A DNA stretch of 32,220 nucleotides, from NCBI GenBank assembly GCA_003022125.1, contig PXQH01000014.1, positions 24,379 to 56,598 on the forward strand. Direction: 5' to 3'. The notes beneath the pieces were generated by a model that made no database searches, was not told the DNA's origin, and worked only from the letters and a program-made list of their open reading frames with translations. Shown here in pieces: positions 24,213 to 32,220 of this stretch. How positions within the stretch are numbered: the first letter of the stretch is position 1; each line of letters starts with the position of its first letter. Position numbers and translations under genes: made by a program. This DNA is from Cyanobacteria bacterium QS_8_64_29 (GTDB lineage Bacteria > Cyanobacteriota > Cyanobacteriia > Cyanobacteriales > Rubidibacteraceae).

Positions 24213-27095
24213 TCAGAACCGCCCGGCTAGAGCCGCTTCGCAGCGCTGGCAGATCGTGGGGTGGTGTGTGGACTGGCCCACGCTGGGGTCGTGGTTCCAG
24301 CAGCGATCACATTTGTCGCCCTGGGCGCGCGCAATGCCAATGGTAAACCCCTCGCTGGCATGGCAGTGCGCGGCGCGTTGCGCCGGCTCGGGGCTATCCA
24401 GCAACTCTACTTGGGAGGCCAGCAGCAGGTAGCGCAGCTCATCTACCGAATCCGCAACAGCCGTGCTATCGGCTGGATTGTAGCGTTGCAGCCACTGGCG
24501 CCGCTCGGGATCGCTGACGTAGAGCAGCACCCGCGCCTCCAGCGGTGCGCCAATCGTTTTGGCTGCGCGCGCCTCTTCCATGACCTGGTTGGCCTCCTCG
24601 CGCAGCTGGCGCAGCACCGACCAGGCACCGGCGAGGGCCTCATCGGGCCAGTGCGGCTCGCGATGGACCCAGCCCGACTCAAAAACTGAGCGATAGCCCG
24701 TGCGGTAGGGCAGGTGCTGCCAGATATCTTCGGCCGTGTGGCACAGCACCGGCGCGATGGCCTTGGCGAGGTTCTCCACCGCGATCGCTAGCACGGTCTG
24801 GCAGCTGCGGCGGCGCCAGGCATCGGCCGCCGAGATGTAGAGCCGATCCTTGGCGACGTCGAGGTAGAAATTCGACAGCTCGGTAACGCAGAAGTTTTGG
24901 ATGGTTTGGAAAAAGCGGTAGAACTGGTAGGTCTCGAACCCGGCGGTGACCTCGTCAAACACCGCTGCCATGCGGTGCAGCAGGTAGCGATCCAACTCGG
25001 GCAGCTGCGCGTAGGGAACGCCATGCTGCGCCAGGTCAAAGTCGTAGAGGTTGCCCAGCAAAAAGCGCGCCGTGTTGCGGATTTTGCGGTACGCATCGGC
25101 CAGCTGGCTCAGGATGGTGGGGCCAATGGGCACATCCGCCGAGTAGTTGACCGAGGAGACCCACAACCGCAGCAGGTCGGCCCCATAGGGAGGTTGCTTT
25201 TTCTGGTCGCGGCCGCCTTCAATGATGGTGGCCGGATCGACAACGTTGCCCAGCGACTTGCTCATTTTGCGCCCCTGCTCGTCCAGGACAAAGCCGTGGG
25301 TGAGGACGGCTTGATAGGGGGCTTGGCCGTGGGTGGCCACGCTGGTGAGCAGGCTGGACTGGAACCACCCCCGGTGCTGGTCCGAGCCTTCTAGGTACAG
25401 ATCGACCGGGTAGTGCAGCGCCGGGTGCTGCTGCGCCACGGCCGCCCAGGAGGTCCCCGAGTCGAACCACACGTCCATGGTGTCGGTGCCTTTACGGTAG
25501 GTGCGGCCGTCGCTGCGGTAGGGCTCGGGCAACAGCTCTTGCGCCGAGAGCTCCCACCAGGCATCCGAGCCGCGCTGGGCGAGAACCTGCTGCACGCGGG
25601 CGATGGTGGTTTCGTTGAGCAGCGGCTCGCCCGTTTCGGTGTCGTAAAACACCGGGATGGGAACCCCCCAGCTGCGCTGGCGCGAGATGCACCAGTCCGT
25701 GCGCTCCTGCACCATCGAGCGGATGCGGTTGGCGCCCTGAGGCGGGTACCAATCCACTGCCGCGATCGCCGCTAGGGCCGCCTGGCGGAAGCCATCCACC
25801 GAGGCAAACCACTGCTCGGTGGCCCGAAAGATAGTGGGCTGCTTGGTGCGCCAGTCGTAGGGGTACTTGTGCTCGTAGGCTTGTTCTTGCAGCAGGGCGC
25901 CGGCTGCTTGCAGCGCTTCGATGACGGCGGCGTTGCCCTCACCCAGCACATCCAGGCCGGCAAATTGCCCGGCTTCCTCGGTAAAGCGCCCCTTGCCATC
26001 CACCGGCGAGAACGTCGGCAAGCCGTAGTGCTGGCCCACGGCGTAGTCCTCCTGGCCGTGGCCGGGGGCCGTGTGGACCAAGCCCGTGCCCGACTCGGTG
26101 GTGATGTAGCTGCCGCCAACCACCACCTCCCCCTCGCGCGCGTAGAGCGGGTGGCGGTAGCGCGAGCCGGCTAGGGCACGCCCCGAGAGCGTGGCCTGCA
26201 CGGGCAGCGCCCGATCCAGGACGGCTGCCAGCCGCTCCACCAGCTCGGCAGCCACCAACAGGTAGCGGCCGCCCGCACTGGCCTCGCCGGCATCAACAAC
26301 CGCGTATTGCAGCTCCGGGTTGACGGCAACGGCCAAGTTGCCGGGCACGGTCCAGGGTGTCGTCGTCCAGATGGCTAGGGCCAGGTGGGACAAAAAGCCC
26401 GCCAGCACGGGCTGAGCCTGCTCCCCCAGCGCCGTTACCAGAAACGCCGTGTAAATGCTGCGCGAGACGTGCCCTTCGGGGTACTCCAGCTCCGCCTCGG
26501 CCAGCGCCGTGCGCGAGCTGGGGCTCCAGTGCACCGGCTTGCGGCCGCGGTAGATGTAACCCTGGAGCGCCATTTGCCCAAAGACCCCAATTTGCGCGGC
26601 CTCGTACTGGGGGTTGAGCGTGAGATAGGGCTCGTCCCAATCGCCCCAAACGCCATAGCGCTGGAAGCCCGCCAGCTGCTGCTGCATGGCCTCGAGGGCA
26701 AAGTCGCGGGCTTTGCGGCGCAGCGCCAGCGGCGTCAGCTCGTGCCGCTCGCTACCGCTGAGCTGTTGCAGCACCTCCAGCTCAATGGGCAGCCCGTGGC
26801 AGTCCCACCCCGGGATGTAGTGCGCCTTGTAGCCTTGCAGCAGCTTGTACTTGTTGACGATGTCTTTGAGGATTTTGTTGAGCGCGTGCCCCATGTGCAG
26901 CGCGCCGTTAGCGTAGGGCGGCCCGTCGTGCAAGACAAAGGTCTCGCCCGGGTTGTGCCGCGAGAGCTGCTCGTAGATTTGGTGCTGCTGCCAAAACTGC
27001 TGGTACTGGGGTTCGCGCTGGGCCGCATTGGCCCGCATGGGGAACTCGGTTTGGGGGAGGTTGACGGTGTCTTTGTAGCTGGGGGCGGTTGTCAC
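24213..27095 (-). CDS. ileS: Isoleucyl-tRNA synthetase
   Basis: A 960-residue class I synthetase. HMGH at 67-70 lies in LHDGPPYANGALHMGHALNKILKD, and KMSKS at about 610-614 in DEQGRKMSKSLGNVVDP. The editing domain segment TTTPWTVPGNLAVAV and the specificity region with GWDCHGLPIELEV are present. A C-terminal zinc site uses Cys 929, 932, 949 and 952 (KCDRCWNHDP... ICQRCEAAL), marking the bacterial type I enzyme. It starts 68 bases after the Ycf66 gene and ends four bases before the FAD monooxygenase, making a likely three-gene run. No T-box-like leader was seen, as expected for cyanobacteria. Confidence 0.97.
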   Translation of the reverse strand: MTTAPSYKDTVNLPQTEFPMRANAAQREPQYQQFWQQHQIYEQLSRHNPGETFVLHDGPPYANGALHMGHALNKILKDIVNKYKLLQGYKAHYIPGWDCHGLPIELEVLQQLSGSERHELTPLALRRKARDFALEAMQQQLAGFQRYGVWGDWDEPYLTLNPQYEAAQIGVFGQMALQGYIYRGRKPVHWSPSSRTALAEAELEYPEGHVSRSIYTAFLVTALGEQAQPVLAGFLSHLALAIWTTTPWTVPGNLAVAVNPELQYAVVDAGEASAGGRYLLVAAELVERLAAVLDRALPVQATLSGRALAGSRYRHPLYAREGEVVVGGSYITTESGTGLVHTAPGHGQEDYAVGQHYGLPTFSPVDGKGRFTEEAGQFAGLDVLGEGNAAVIEALQAAGALLQEQAYEHKYPYDWRTKQPTIFRATEQWFASVDGFRQAALAAIAAVDWYPPQGANRIRSMVQERTDWCISRQRSWGVPIPVFYDTETGEPLLNETTIARVQQVLAQRGSDAWWELSAQELLPEPYRSDGRTYRKGTDTMDVWFDSGTSWAAVAQQHPALHYPVDLYLEGSDQHRGWFQSSLLTSVATHGQAPYQAVLTHGFVLDEQGRKMSKSLGNVVDPATIIEGGRDQKKQPPYGADLLRLWVSSVNYSADVPIGPTILSQLADAYRKIRNTARFLLGNLYDFDLAQHGVPYAQLPELDRYLLHRMAAVFDEVTAGFETYQFYRFFQTIQNFCVTELSNFYLDVAKDRLYISAADAWRRRSCQTVLAIAVENLAKAIAPVLCHTAEDIWQHLPYRTGYRSVFESGWVHREPHWPDEALAGAWSVLRQLREEANQVMEEARAAKTIGAPLEARVLLYVSDPERRQWLQRYNPADSTAVADSVDELRYLLLASQVELLDSPEPAQRAAHCHASEGFTIGIARAQGDKCDRCWNHDPSVGQSTHHPTICQRCEAALAGRF

Positions 27096-27163
27096 GAGTC
27101 TCGCGCCACTGGCGTCTGCTACGACTCAACATACCACCGGCCGCTGCGGCTCCTGGCTGCGCG

Positions 27164-27769
27164 CTAGGACTGCGGTGGTTGCGATGGGGAGCCTCCTTCG
27201 GCGTCTTGCCCGTTGCCTTGCTCGGGCGCGCTCTCAGTTGGCCCCTGCTCGCTCTCGCTCGCTGGGGTCTCGCTCGGTTCTGCCGATTCGGCGGATTCCG
27301 GTTCTTGGCTTGCGCTGCTTGGGGATGCGGTGGCCGTTGCTTCGGCGCTTCCGCGACTGGGCTCGGCGGCCTCGGTTGAGCTCGCCTCGGTCGCGGTTTC
27401 GCCCGCTGGCGCTTGCTGGCGCTGGAAGCGTCCCTGCAGGCGCTCGAGCAGATTGCCTGGGGCCCAGCTGCGGGCTTGCTGCAGCAGCTTGGGCGAGATC
27501 TCGGTCTGCTGCGAGGGGGCGACCAGGGCGCGCCGCAGGGTGACCGTTTGCCAGCCCAACCAGCCCAACAGGGCAACGCTAGCAGCCTGGCCCAACAGGA
27601 CGCCCCCCGTGATGCGGCCGGCACACACCCATAGCACTAGCGCGTAGAACAGGCCGGCGCCACTCCAGAAAAAATCGCTTTTGCGGTGGATCTCGGGTAA
27701 GAAGAAAGCCGCCAGGTACAGAGCCAAGCTCCCCAGGGCGACGGCGATCGCGAGCAGGTGTGCCAGCAT
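27164..27769 (-). CDS. Ycf66-family membrane protein
   Basis: A 201-residue protein with three or four N-terminal hydrophobic helices: residues 1-25 (AHLLAIAVALGSLALYLAAFFLPE), 33-50 (FFWSGAGLFYALVLWVC) and 54-75 (GGVLLGQAASVALLGWLGWQTV, then TLRRA). These match the Ycf66 family, found in cyanobacteria and some plastids and of unknown function. The rest is a long disordered tail rich in Ala, Ser, Glu, Pro and Thr (about 115-201). It leads the - strand run with ileS and is divergent from gnd, 153 bases apart. Confidence 0.83.
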   Translation of the reverse strand: MLAHLLAIAVALGSLALYLAAFFLPEIHRKSDFFWSGAGLFYALVLWVCAGRITGGVLLGQAASVALLGWLGWQTVTLRRALVAPSQQTEISPKLLQQARSWAPGNLLERLQGRFQRQQAPAGETATEASSTEAAEPSRGSAEATATASPSSASQEPESAESAEPSETPASESEQGPTESAPEQGNGQDAEGGSPSQPPQS

Positions 27770-27922
27770 CTAGGGCCCCCTTAGTCTCAATCGGGCGTTG
27801 CTGCCTCTACCCATACCAGCCACAGCGCGGTTTGGGGACAAATCCCGGGCAGCGCCAATCGCCAGTCCGTCCCCAGCGGGCTAGCCTGAGGGTGAAGCAG
27901 CCCCACCGCAAGCGAGGCAGCG

Positions 27923-29344
27923 ATGGCACACCCCAGCTTTGGCGTGATCGGCCTGGCCGTCATGGGCGAGAACCTGGCGCTCAACGTCGAGCGTCGGGGC
28001 TTTCCGGTGGCCGTCTACAACCGCACGGCGGCCAAAACCACCGAATTCATGGACAAGCGCGCCCAGGGCAAAAACATCACGCCCGCATATTCGATTGAGG
28101 AATTCGTCCGCACCCTGGCACCGCCGCGCAAGATCCTGGTCATGGTCAAAGCGGGCAAAGCCGTCGATGCCGTCATCCAGCAGCTCAAGCCCTTGCTCGA
28201 TCCCGGCGATTTGATCGTCGATGGCGGCAACTCGCTCTACGAAAACACCCAGCGGCGCACCGAAGAGCTGGAAGCAGCTGGCCTGGGCTTTGTCGGTATG
28301 GGGGTCAGCGGCGGCGAGGAAGGCGCCCTCTACGGGCCCAGCCTCATGCCCGGCGGCACCCGCGATGCCTACCAAAAGCTCGAGCCCATCCTCAGTGCCA
28401 TTGCCGCCCAAGTGGAAGACGGCCCGTGCGTGACCTACATCGGGCCGGGGGGCGCCGGCCACTACGTCAAGATGGTCCACAACGGCATTGAGTACGGCGA
28501 CATGCAGCTCATTGCCGAAGCCTACGACCTGCTGCGCAACGCGCTCGGGCTGGGGCCGCAACAGCTCAGCGAGATCTTTGCCCAGTGGAACGAAACCGAG
28601 GAACTGAACTCGTTCCTGGTCGAGATCGCCGCCGATATCTTCACCAAGCCCGATCCCGAAACTGAGCGGCCGCTTCTCGATGCCATCCTCGATTCGGCTG
28701 GCCAAAAGGGCACCGGGCGCTGGACGGTCTACAGCTCGCTCGAGATGGGCGTGCCCATTCCCACCATTTACGCGGCGGTTAACGCGCGGGTGATCTCGGC
28801 GTTTAAAGAAGAGCGCGTCGCTGCCGCCAAGCAGCTCGCCGGTCCGGCCAGCCAGTACGACGGCGACGCCCAGGCCTTGATCGCCCAAATCCGCGACGCG
28901 CTCTACTGCTCCAAAATGTGCTCCTACGCCCAGGGCATGGCCCTTTTGAGCAAGGCTTCCGAGGAGCTCGGGTTCAACCTGGATTTGAGCGAGATCGCCC
29001 GCATTTGGAAAGGCGGTTGCATCATCCGCGCGGGCTTTCTGGGCAAGATTCAGGCGGCCTTTGGCGACAATCCCAACCTGGCCAACCTGCTACTGGCCCC
29101 CGAGTTCAAGCAAACCATTCTGGACCGCCAGCAAGCCTGGCGCGATGTCATCGCCACAGCCAACCAACTAGGCATCCCCGTCCCAGCCTTTAGCGCCTCG
29201 CTGGATTATTTCGATAGCTACCGGCGCGAGCGCCTGCCGCAAAACCTGACCCAGGCCCAGCGGGACTACTTTGGCGCCCACACCTACGAGCGCGTCGATC
29301 GCCCCCGCGGCGAGTTCTTCCACACCGAATGGGCCAAGCTCTAG
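27923..29344 (+). CDS. gnd: 6-phosphogluconate dehydrogenase, decarboxylating
   Basis: A 473-residue NADP-dependent enzyme of the oxidative pentose phosphate pathway, making ribulose 5-phosphate and CO2. The N-terminal nucleotide site is GVIGLAVMGENLALN (GxAxMG at 10-15), with YNRTAAKT for the cofactor phosphate. IVDGGNSLYENTQRR and GPGGAGHYVKMVHNGIEYGDMQL carry the substrate and catalytic Lys/His residues. The C-terminal helical domain and length are normal. In cyanobacteria this supplies NADPH in the dark. It is followed 83 bases later by an alpha/beta hydrolase gene. Confidence 0.97.
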   Translation: MAHPSFGVIGLAVMGENLALNVERRGFPVAVYNRTAAKTTEFMDKRAQGKNITPAYSIEEFVRTLAPPRKILVMVKAGKAVDAVIQQLKPLLDPGDLIVDGGNSLYENTQRRTEELEAAGLGFVGMGVSGGEEGALYGPSLMPGGTRDAYQKLEPILSAIAAQVEDGPCVTYIGPGGAGHYVKMVHNGIEYGDMQLIAEAYDLLRNALGLGPQQLSEIFAQWNETEELNSFLVEIAADIFTKPDPETERPLLDAILDSAGQKGTGRWTVYSSLEMGVPIPTIYAAVNARVISAFKEERVAAAKQLAGPASQYDGDAQALIAQIRDALYCSKMCSYAQGMALLSKASEELGFNLDLSEIARIWKGGCIIRAGFLGKIQAAFGDNPNLANLLLAPEFKQTILDRQQAWRDVIATANQLGIPVPAFSASLDYFDSYRRERLPQNLTQAQRDYFGAHTYERVDRPRGEFFHTEWAKL

Positions 29345-29427
29345 CGATCGCAGGCGTCGTCCGAGCGTTGCCCGCCCCAGCAGCGATAAACTAGGTCCTC
29401 TAGAAACCTCTGTCGCAAGCGCGTGCC

Positions 29428-30411
29428 ATGACTGAGCCCCCCATGGCGGCCGACTGGTGGCAGGCGGCGTTTCCCCACGGCCGACAGACCCTGACCGTGC
29501 GCGATGCCCGCGGGGCCCCGTTGCGCCTGGCCTACGGCGAAAAGGGGCAGGGCCCGCCGCTGGTGTTGGTGCACGGCATCGGCCACTGGAGCTACGAGTG
29601 GCGCCACCTAATCGACCCGCTGGCGCAGCACTTTCGCGTCATTTGCTTTGATGCCAAAGGGCACGGCTTTTCCCAGAAGCCGCGCGATGCCGACATCACC
29701 CACTTGGGCACTGAGCTGTGCCAGGTCGTGCGGGCGCTGTGCGAGGAGCCACCTACTGTGATGGCGCAATCGCTGGGCGCGCTGGCAGCGCTGGCCGCCG
29801 CCCAGGCCGAGCCGGCGCTGGTGGCCCGGACGATCGCCATCAACGTGCCCGTGTTTGCGCAAGCCCTGCCCAGTTGGGGCATGCAGCTGATGGCGAGCTT
29901 GCCGCTGCCGCTGGCTGAGGCGGTCGATGAGTGGCGCCTCGCCCGGCCGTTTGCTGCGCCCATCCGGGCGATTGTGGGCCAAACCAGCCGCGAGGTGGTG
30001 GCCGATGCCCGCTCGATCTCGGCGCGGGACTGTTACTGGCTCACCTATCCCTACCTGGAGTGCCCGGGGGCGATCGCGGCCTTCTCGCGCATCCTGCGCC
30101 AGGCCGCCCGCGAGATTGCCGGCGCTGCCACCGGCCGGGACACCTACCTGGCCCGCCTGCAGCACAACCTCGATGCCGTCCGCTGCCCCACGCTCGTGCT
30201 CTGGGGCGAGCGCGACTGCTGGTTCCCAGTGGCGGATGGCGAGGCCCTGCAGGCACGCTTGCCCGATGCGCGCTTGCAGGTGCTCCCCGGCTGCGGGCAC
30301 GATGCGGCCGGGTGCTCGCCCGATCGCATCTGCGAGGCCGCGCTCGCGTTCCTCAACGAGACCCAGTGGCCCGCCGGTCGGGCCGCCAACCTGCAGGATT
30401 CGAGAGCCTGA
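29428..30411 (+). CDS. Alpha/beta hydrolase
   Basis: A 327-residue alpha/beta-hydrolase-fold protein. The oxyanion-loop motif LVHGIGHWS lies at about 47-55. The nucleophile is probably S115 in AQSLGA (Ala replaces the first Gly of G-x-S-x-G), with acid D263 in GERDCWFP and base H291 in GCGHDA. All three catalytic residues are in the expected order. No signal peptide is seen. It resembles the MhpC/haloperoxidase-like group, whose substrates vary widely. Its TGA overlaps the start of tldD (TGATG), so translation of the two was coupled before tldD decayed. Confidence 0.88.
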   Translation: MTEPPMAADWWQAAFPHGRQTLTVRDARGAPLRLAYGEKGQGPPLVLVHGIGHWSYEWRHLIDPLAQHFRVICFDAKGHGFSQKPRDADITHLGTELCQVVRALCEEPPTVMAQSLGALAALAAAQAEPALVARTIAINVPVFAQALPSWGMQLMASLPLPLAEAVDEWRLARPFAAPIRAIVGQTSREVVADARSISARDCYWLTYPYLECPGAIAAFSRILRQAAREIAGAATGRDTYLARLQHNLDAVRCPTLVLWGERDCWFPVADGEALQARLPDARLQVLPGCGHDAAGCSPDRICEAALAFLNETQWPAGRAANLQDSRA

Positions 30412-31934
30412 TGGCCGTACTGCCTCCTACCATCCCCGAAACCGAGCTGGCCGAGCAGGCCGTGGCCGCGATCCGCCAGGCGGGCTGCGAGTACGGCGAC
30501 ATTCGCGTGGGGACCTACCGCCAGCAGCAGCTGGCCGCCCGCGATCGCTCGCTGCACCAGCTCAGTGATCGCCACAGCAGCGGCCTGGGCGTGCGCGTGC
30601 TCTACGGCGGCGCGTGGGGCTTTGCCGCCAGCTACCGCCAAACAGCCGAAGCCGTGGCGCAAACCGTTGCCCTGGCGGTGGAGGTAGCCAAGGGCAGCCG
30701 CTTGACGCAGCGCGCGCCGGTACGCCTGGCGCCGGTCGCTGCTTACCGCGACACCTACACCACCCCCATCACTACCGATCCGTTTCAGGTGCCGGTGGCA
30801 GACAAAGCCGAGCTGCTGCTGTCGTTGACCGAGCGCCTGCTGGCCTACCGCGATCGCGGCATCCAAAAGCCTACGCGTTCCTGGATTTGGGCTGCGAGGC
30901 CAAAACCTTTGCCTCCACCGAGGGCTCGCTCATCCAGCAGACGATCTATCGCACCTACCCCGGACTGGGGGCCACCGCGCTGGCCGGCGGCGACGCCCAG
31001 AGCCGCAGCTACGACCGTCCCCCGCTCAATGCGGGCTACGAGCACGTCGCTCCCGAGGACCTGCTGGAGCAGACCGAGCGGGTCGCCCAAGAGGCCATGG
31101 AAAAAGTCCGCGCCCCCGAGGCTCCCGCCAGCGCCACCACCGATCTGGTGCTCAAGCCCAGCAACCTGTTTTTGACCATCCACGAATCGGTGGGCCATCC
31201 CACCGAGCTGGACCGCGTTTACGGCGACGAGGCCAACTTTGCCGGCACCAGCTTTGCCACCCCCCAGGATCTGGGGGCGCTGCAGTACGCCGCCCCGTGG
31301 CTGACCTTCCGCGCCGATCGCACCCAAGCCGGCGGGCGCAGCACCGTGGCTTACGACAATGAAGGCGTCCCCACCCACGACTGGCCGGTGATCCAAAACG
31401 GCGTGCTGGTGGACTACCTCACTGATCGCGAGACAGCCCACCGCCTGGGGCGCGCCTACAGCCACGGCACAGCCTTTGCCGATAGTTGAGCCAGCGTGCC
31501 GCTGGTGCGCATTCCCAACCCCAGCTTGGAACCTGGCCCGGCTGGGGGCGAGCGCACGGCCTCGCTAGCCGAGCAAATCGCCGATACCCCAAGCGGTATC
31601 CTCATCGACGGCGCCGGCAGCTTCTCCATCGACCAGCAGCGGCGCAACTTCCAGTTCGGCGGCGATGCCTTCTGGCAGATCGAGAACGGCCGCGTGATAC
31701 CAATTCTCGTGGCTTATGCACTAGATTGCGATCTCCAAAAATCCTTCAATATGGGAGTTATGTCCTTTGGTTAGCGTGCATCCGCTGCTCAAAATTGACG
31801 CCCTAGGCCCGGCCGCCGAGCGCGAGCCGTGGGGCACCCACATCTGCGGTAAGGGCGAGCCCATTCAAGTTGGGCAAATGACGCACGCGTGCGTGCCGGT
31901 GCGCGCGCGCGGCATTCGCATTGGGCGGGGGTGA
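30411..31934 (+). pseudogene. tldD: TldD-type metalloprotease subunit, disrupted
   Basis: TldD and TldE form a heterodimeric zinc protease that degrades unfolded peptides and matures some ribosomal peptides. The N-terminal part (MAVLPPTIPETELAEQAV... SGLGVRVLYGGAWGFAAS) and the active-site motif HESVGH in FLTIHESVGHPTELDRVYGDEANFAGTSF are preserved. There are three lesions. First, one A is missing from an A-run at 30865-30868, shifting the frame. Second, TGA at 31487-31489 stands where the family has Trp (FADS*ASVPLVRIPNPS). Third, an AT-rich foreign segment (about 31697-31796) replaces the stretch before the tail, which resumes as DALGPAAEREPWG and ends at TGA 31932-31934. The upstream frame is coupled to the hydrolase stop. 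Sequencing error could explain the first lesion, but not all three. Confidence 0.85.
31697..31796 (-). mobile_element. Transposase-end remnant inside tldD
   Basis: This segment is visibly AT-richer than its surroundings and breaks tldD. On the - strand it reads ...LTKGHNSHIEGFLEIAI and stops at TAG (31721-31723), a plausible last piece of a transposase. It then continues through GTGCATAAGCCACGAGAATTGGTAT, whose end resembles termini of some cyanobacterial insertion sequences. Short inverted pieces ATGCAC and GTGCAT flank part of it. Boundaries are approximate and the family is not assigned. Confidence 0.4.
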
Positions 31935-31936
31935 GC

Positions 31937-32127
31937 ATGGCAACAACAACGGCGCCCGCACCGCTAGGCGAGGCCCAGGCTCTGGAGTGGGTTGACTGGG
32001 CCGTGCGCGAATCGCAAGCTGAGGGCGCCAGCATTGGGCTGAGCGCGAGCCGCTCGGCCGCGAGCCGCTTTGCGCGCAACCAAATTACCCAAAACCTCAC
32101 CCGCGATCGCCTGCAGCTGAGCTTGAC
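31937..32127 (+). pseudogene. tldE: N-terminal piece of TldE/PmbA, cut by a mobile element
   Basis: An ATG at 31937, two bases after the tldD stop, opens MATTTAPAPLGEAQALEWVDW... and continues SASRSAASRFARNQITQNLTRDRLQLSLT, a typical TldE/PmbA N-terminus (the FA-x-NQITQN strand is characteristic). Family resemblance stops after about 64 codons. The frame then runs into the foreign sequence and ends at TAG 32174-32176. Full-length TldE is about 430-450 residues; the remainder would lie beyond the inserted element, past the window edge. With tldD also broken, the protease pair is not functional as read. Confidence 0.75.
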
Positions 32128-32220
32128 ACTCCCCTTCCTAAAGGAAGGGGATTCTCGCTTCATTGGGAGGCCCTAGAACTAGCTTGTACCAGCTCCCCGG
32201 AACCTTTACCCTCAGCGAGC
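32128..32220. mobile_element. End of an IS200/IS605-type element (continues past window)
   Basis: Immediately after TTGAC (32123-32127), a tetra/pentanucleotide target typical of the IS200/IS605 group, comes ACTCCCCTTCC-TAAA-GGAAGGGGATTCTCGC. The 9-bp stem (32130-32138 with 32143-32151) with a short loop, then GGGGATTCT, is the subterminal hairpin style of these elements in cyanobacteria. No transposase or TnpB coding sequence lies inside the window, so it could be a full element, a TnpB-only element or a short non-autonomous derivative. Confidence 0.55.

Noticed and set aside
27881-28888. 335-codon - strand open frame opposite gnd
   Set aside because: Lies wholly over gnd, whose motifs are unambiguous; no domain or ribosome binding site.
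31487-31489. TGA recoding (Trp or selenocysteine) in tldD
   Set aside because: Other genes in the window, such as ileS, the hydrolase and DUF3038, end at TGA normally, and tldD has two more lesions, so simple decay is the better reading.

Overview
The window comes from a GC-rich cyanobacterium. The HIP1 octamer GCGATCGC recurs throughout (for example 4200-4207, 5869-5876, 7070-7077, 10384-10391, 24781-24788). Several genes are cyanobacterial lineage markers: a Ycf66-family protein, the adjacent DUF3038/DUF4335 pair, a cyanobacterial-type Hfq beside dapF, and a phosphoribulokinase-family protein. The species cannot be named from this sequence. A strongly acidic secreted protein would fit a saline or mineral-rich habitat, but that is inference.

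Layout, left to right. The first 80 bases hold the tail of an unidentified + strand gene. tRNA-Leu(GAG) and a long cobN (cobaltochelatase/Mg-chelatase H family) follow on the - strand. Next come a PRC-barrel protein and a LapA-like membrane protein (+), an unknown membrane protein (-), and a coupled metallophosphoesterase and oligopeptide-type ABC binding lipoprotein (+) ending at a clear bidirectional hairpin (8826-8850). From 8887 to 12559 the - strand carries apt, a DppB/OppB-type permease, a methylenetetrahydrofolate reductase-family gene and a very acidic secreted protein. A + strand DUF3038-DUF4335 pair converges on leuS (-). Divergent from leuS are a phosphoribulokinase-like gene and a gamma-glutamylcyclotransferase-like gene. 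On the - strand hfq, an M23 peptidase, an ECF (SigG-like) sigma factor and its putative anti-sigma factor lie in one run, divergent from dapF. dapF is followed by a 46-residue single-helix protein, a CNNM/CorC-type membrane protein and tRNA-Tyr plus tRNA-Thr. On the - strand, Ycf66, ileS and a frame-broken FAD monooxygenase form a run. The right end has gnd, an alpha/beta hydrolase, and a decaying tldD-tldE pair.

Most of the window is chromosomal housekeeping (translation, folate, Calvin/pentose phosphate metabolism, cell wall precursor synthesis, cobalamin or tetrapyrrole metal insertion). The most unusual parts are: (1) the acidic secreted protein, with a 20-bp-phased direct repeat over its leader; (2) the hfq/M23/ECF sigma/anti-sigma run; (3) a phosphoribulokinase homologue lacking the P-loop cysteine used in redox control; (4) the tldD/tldE operon, with a frameshift, an in-frame stop replacing an expected Trp codon, a transposase-like remnant and an IS200/IS605-type end. 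No CRISPR array, integrase, toxin-antitoxin pair or recognisable defence system was seen.
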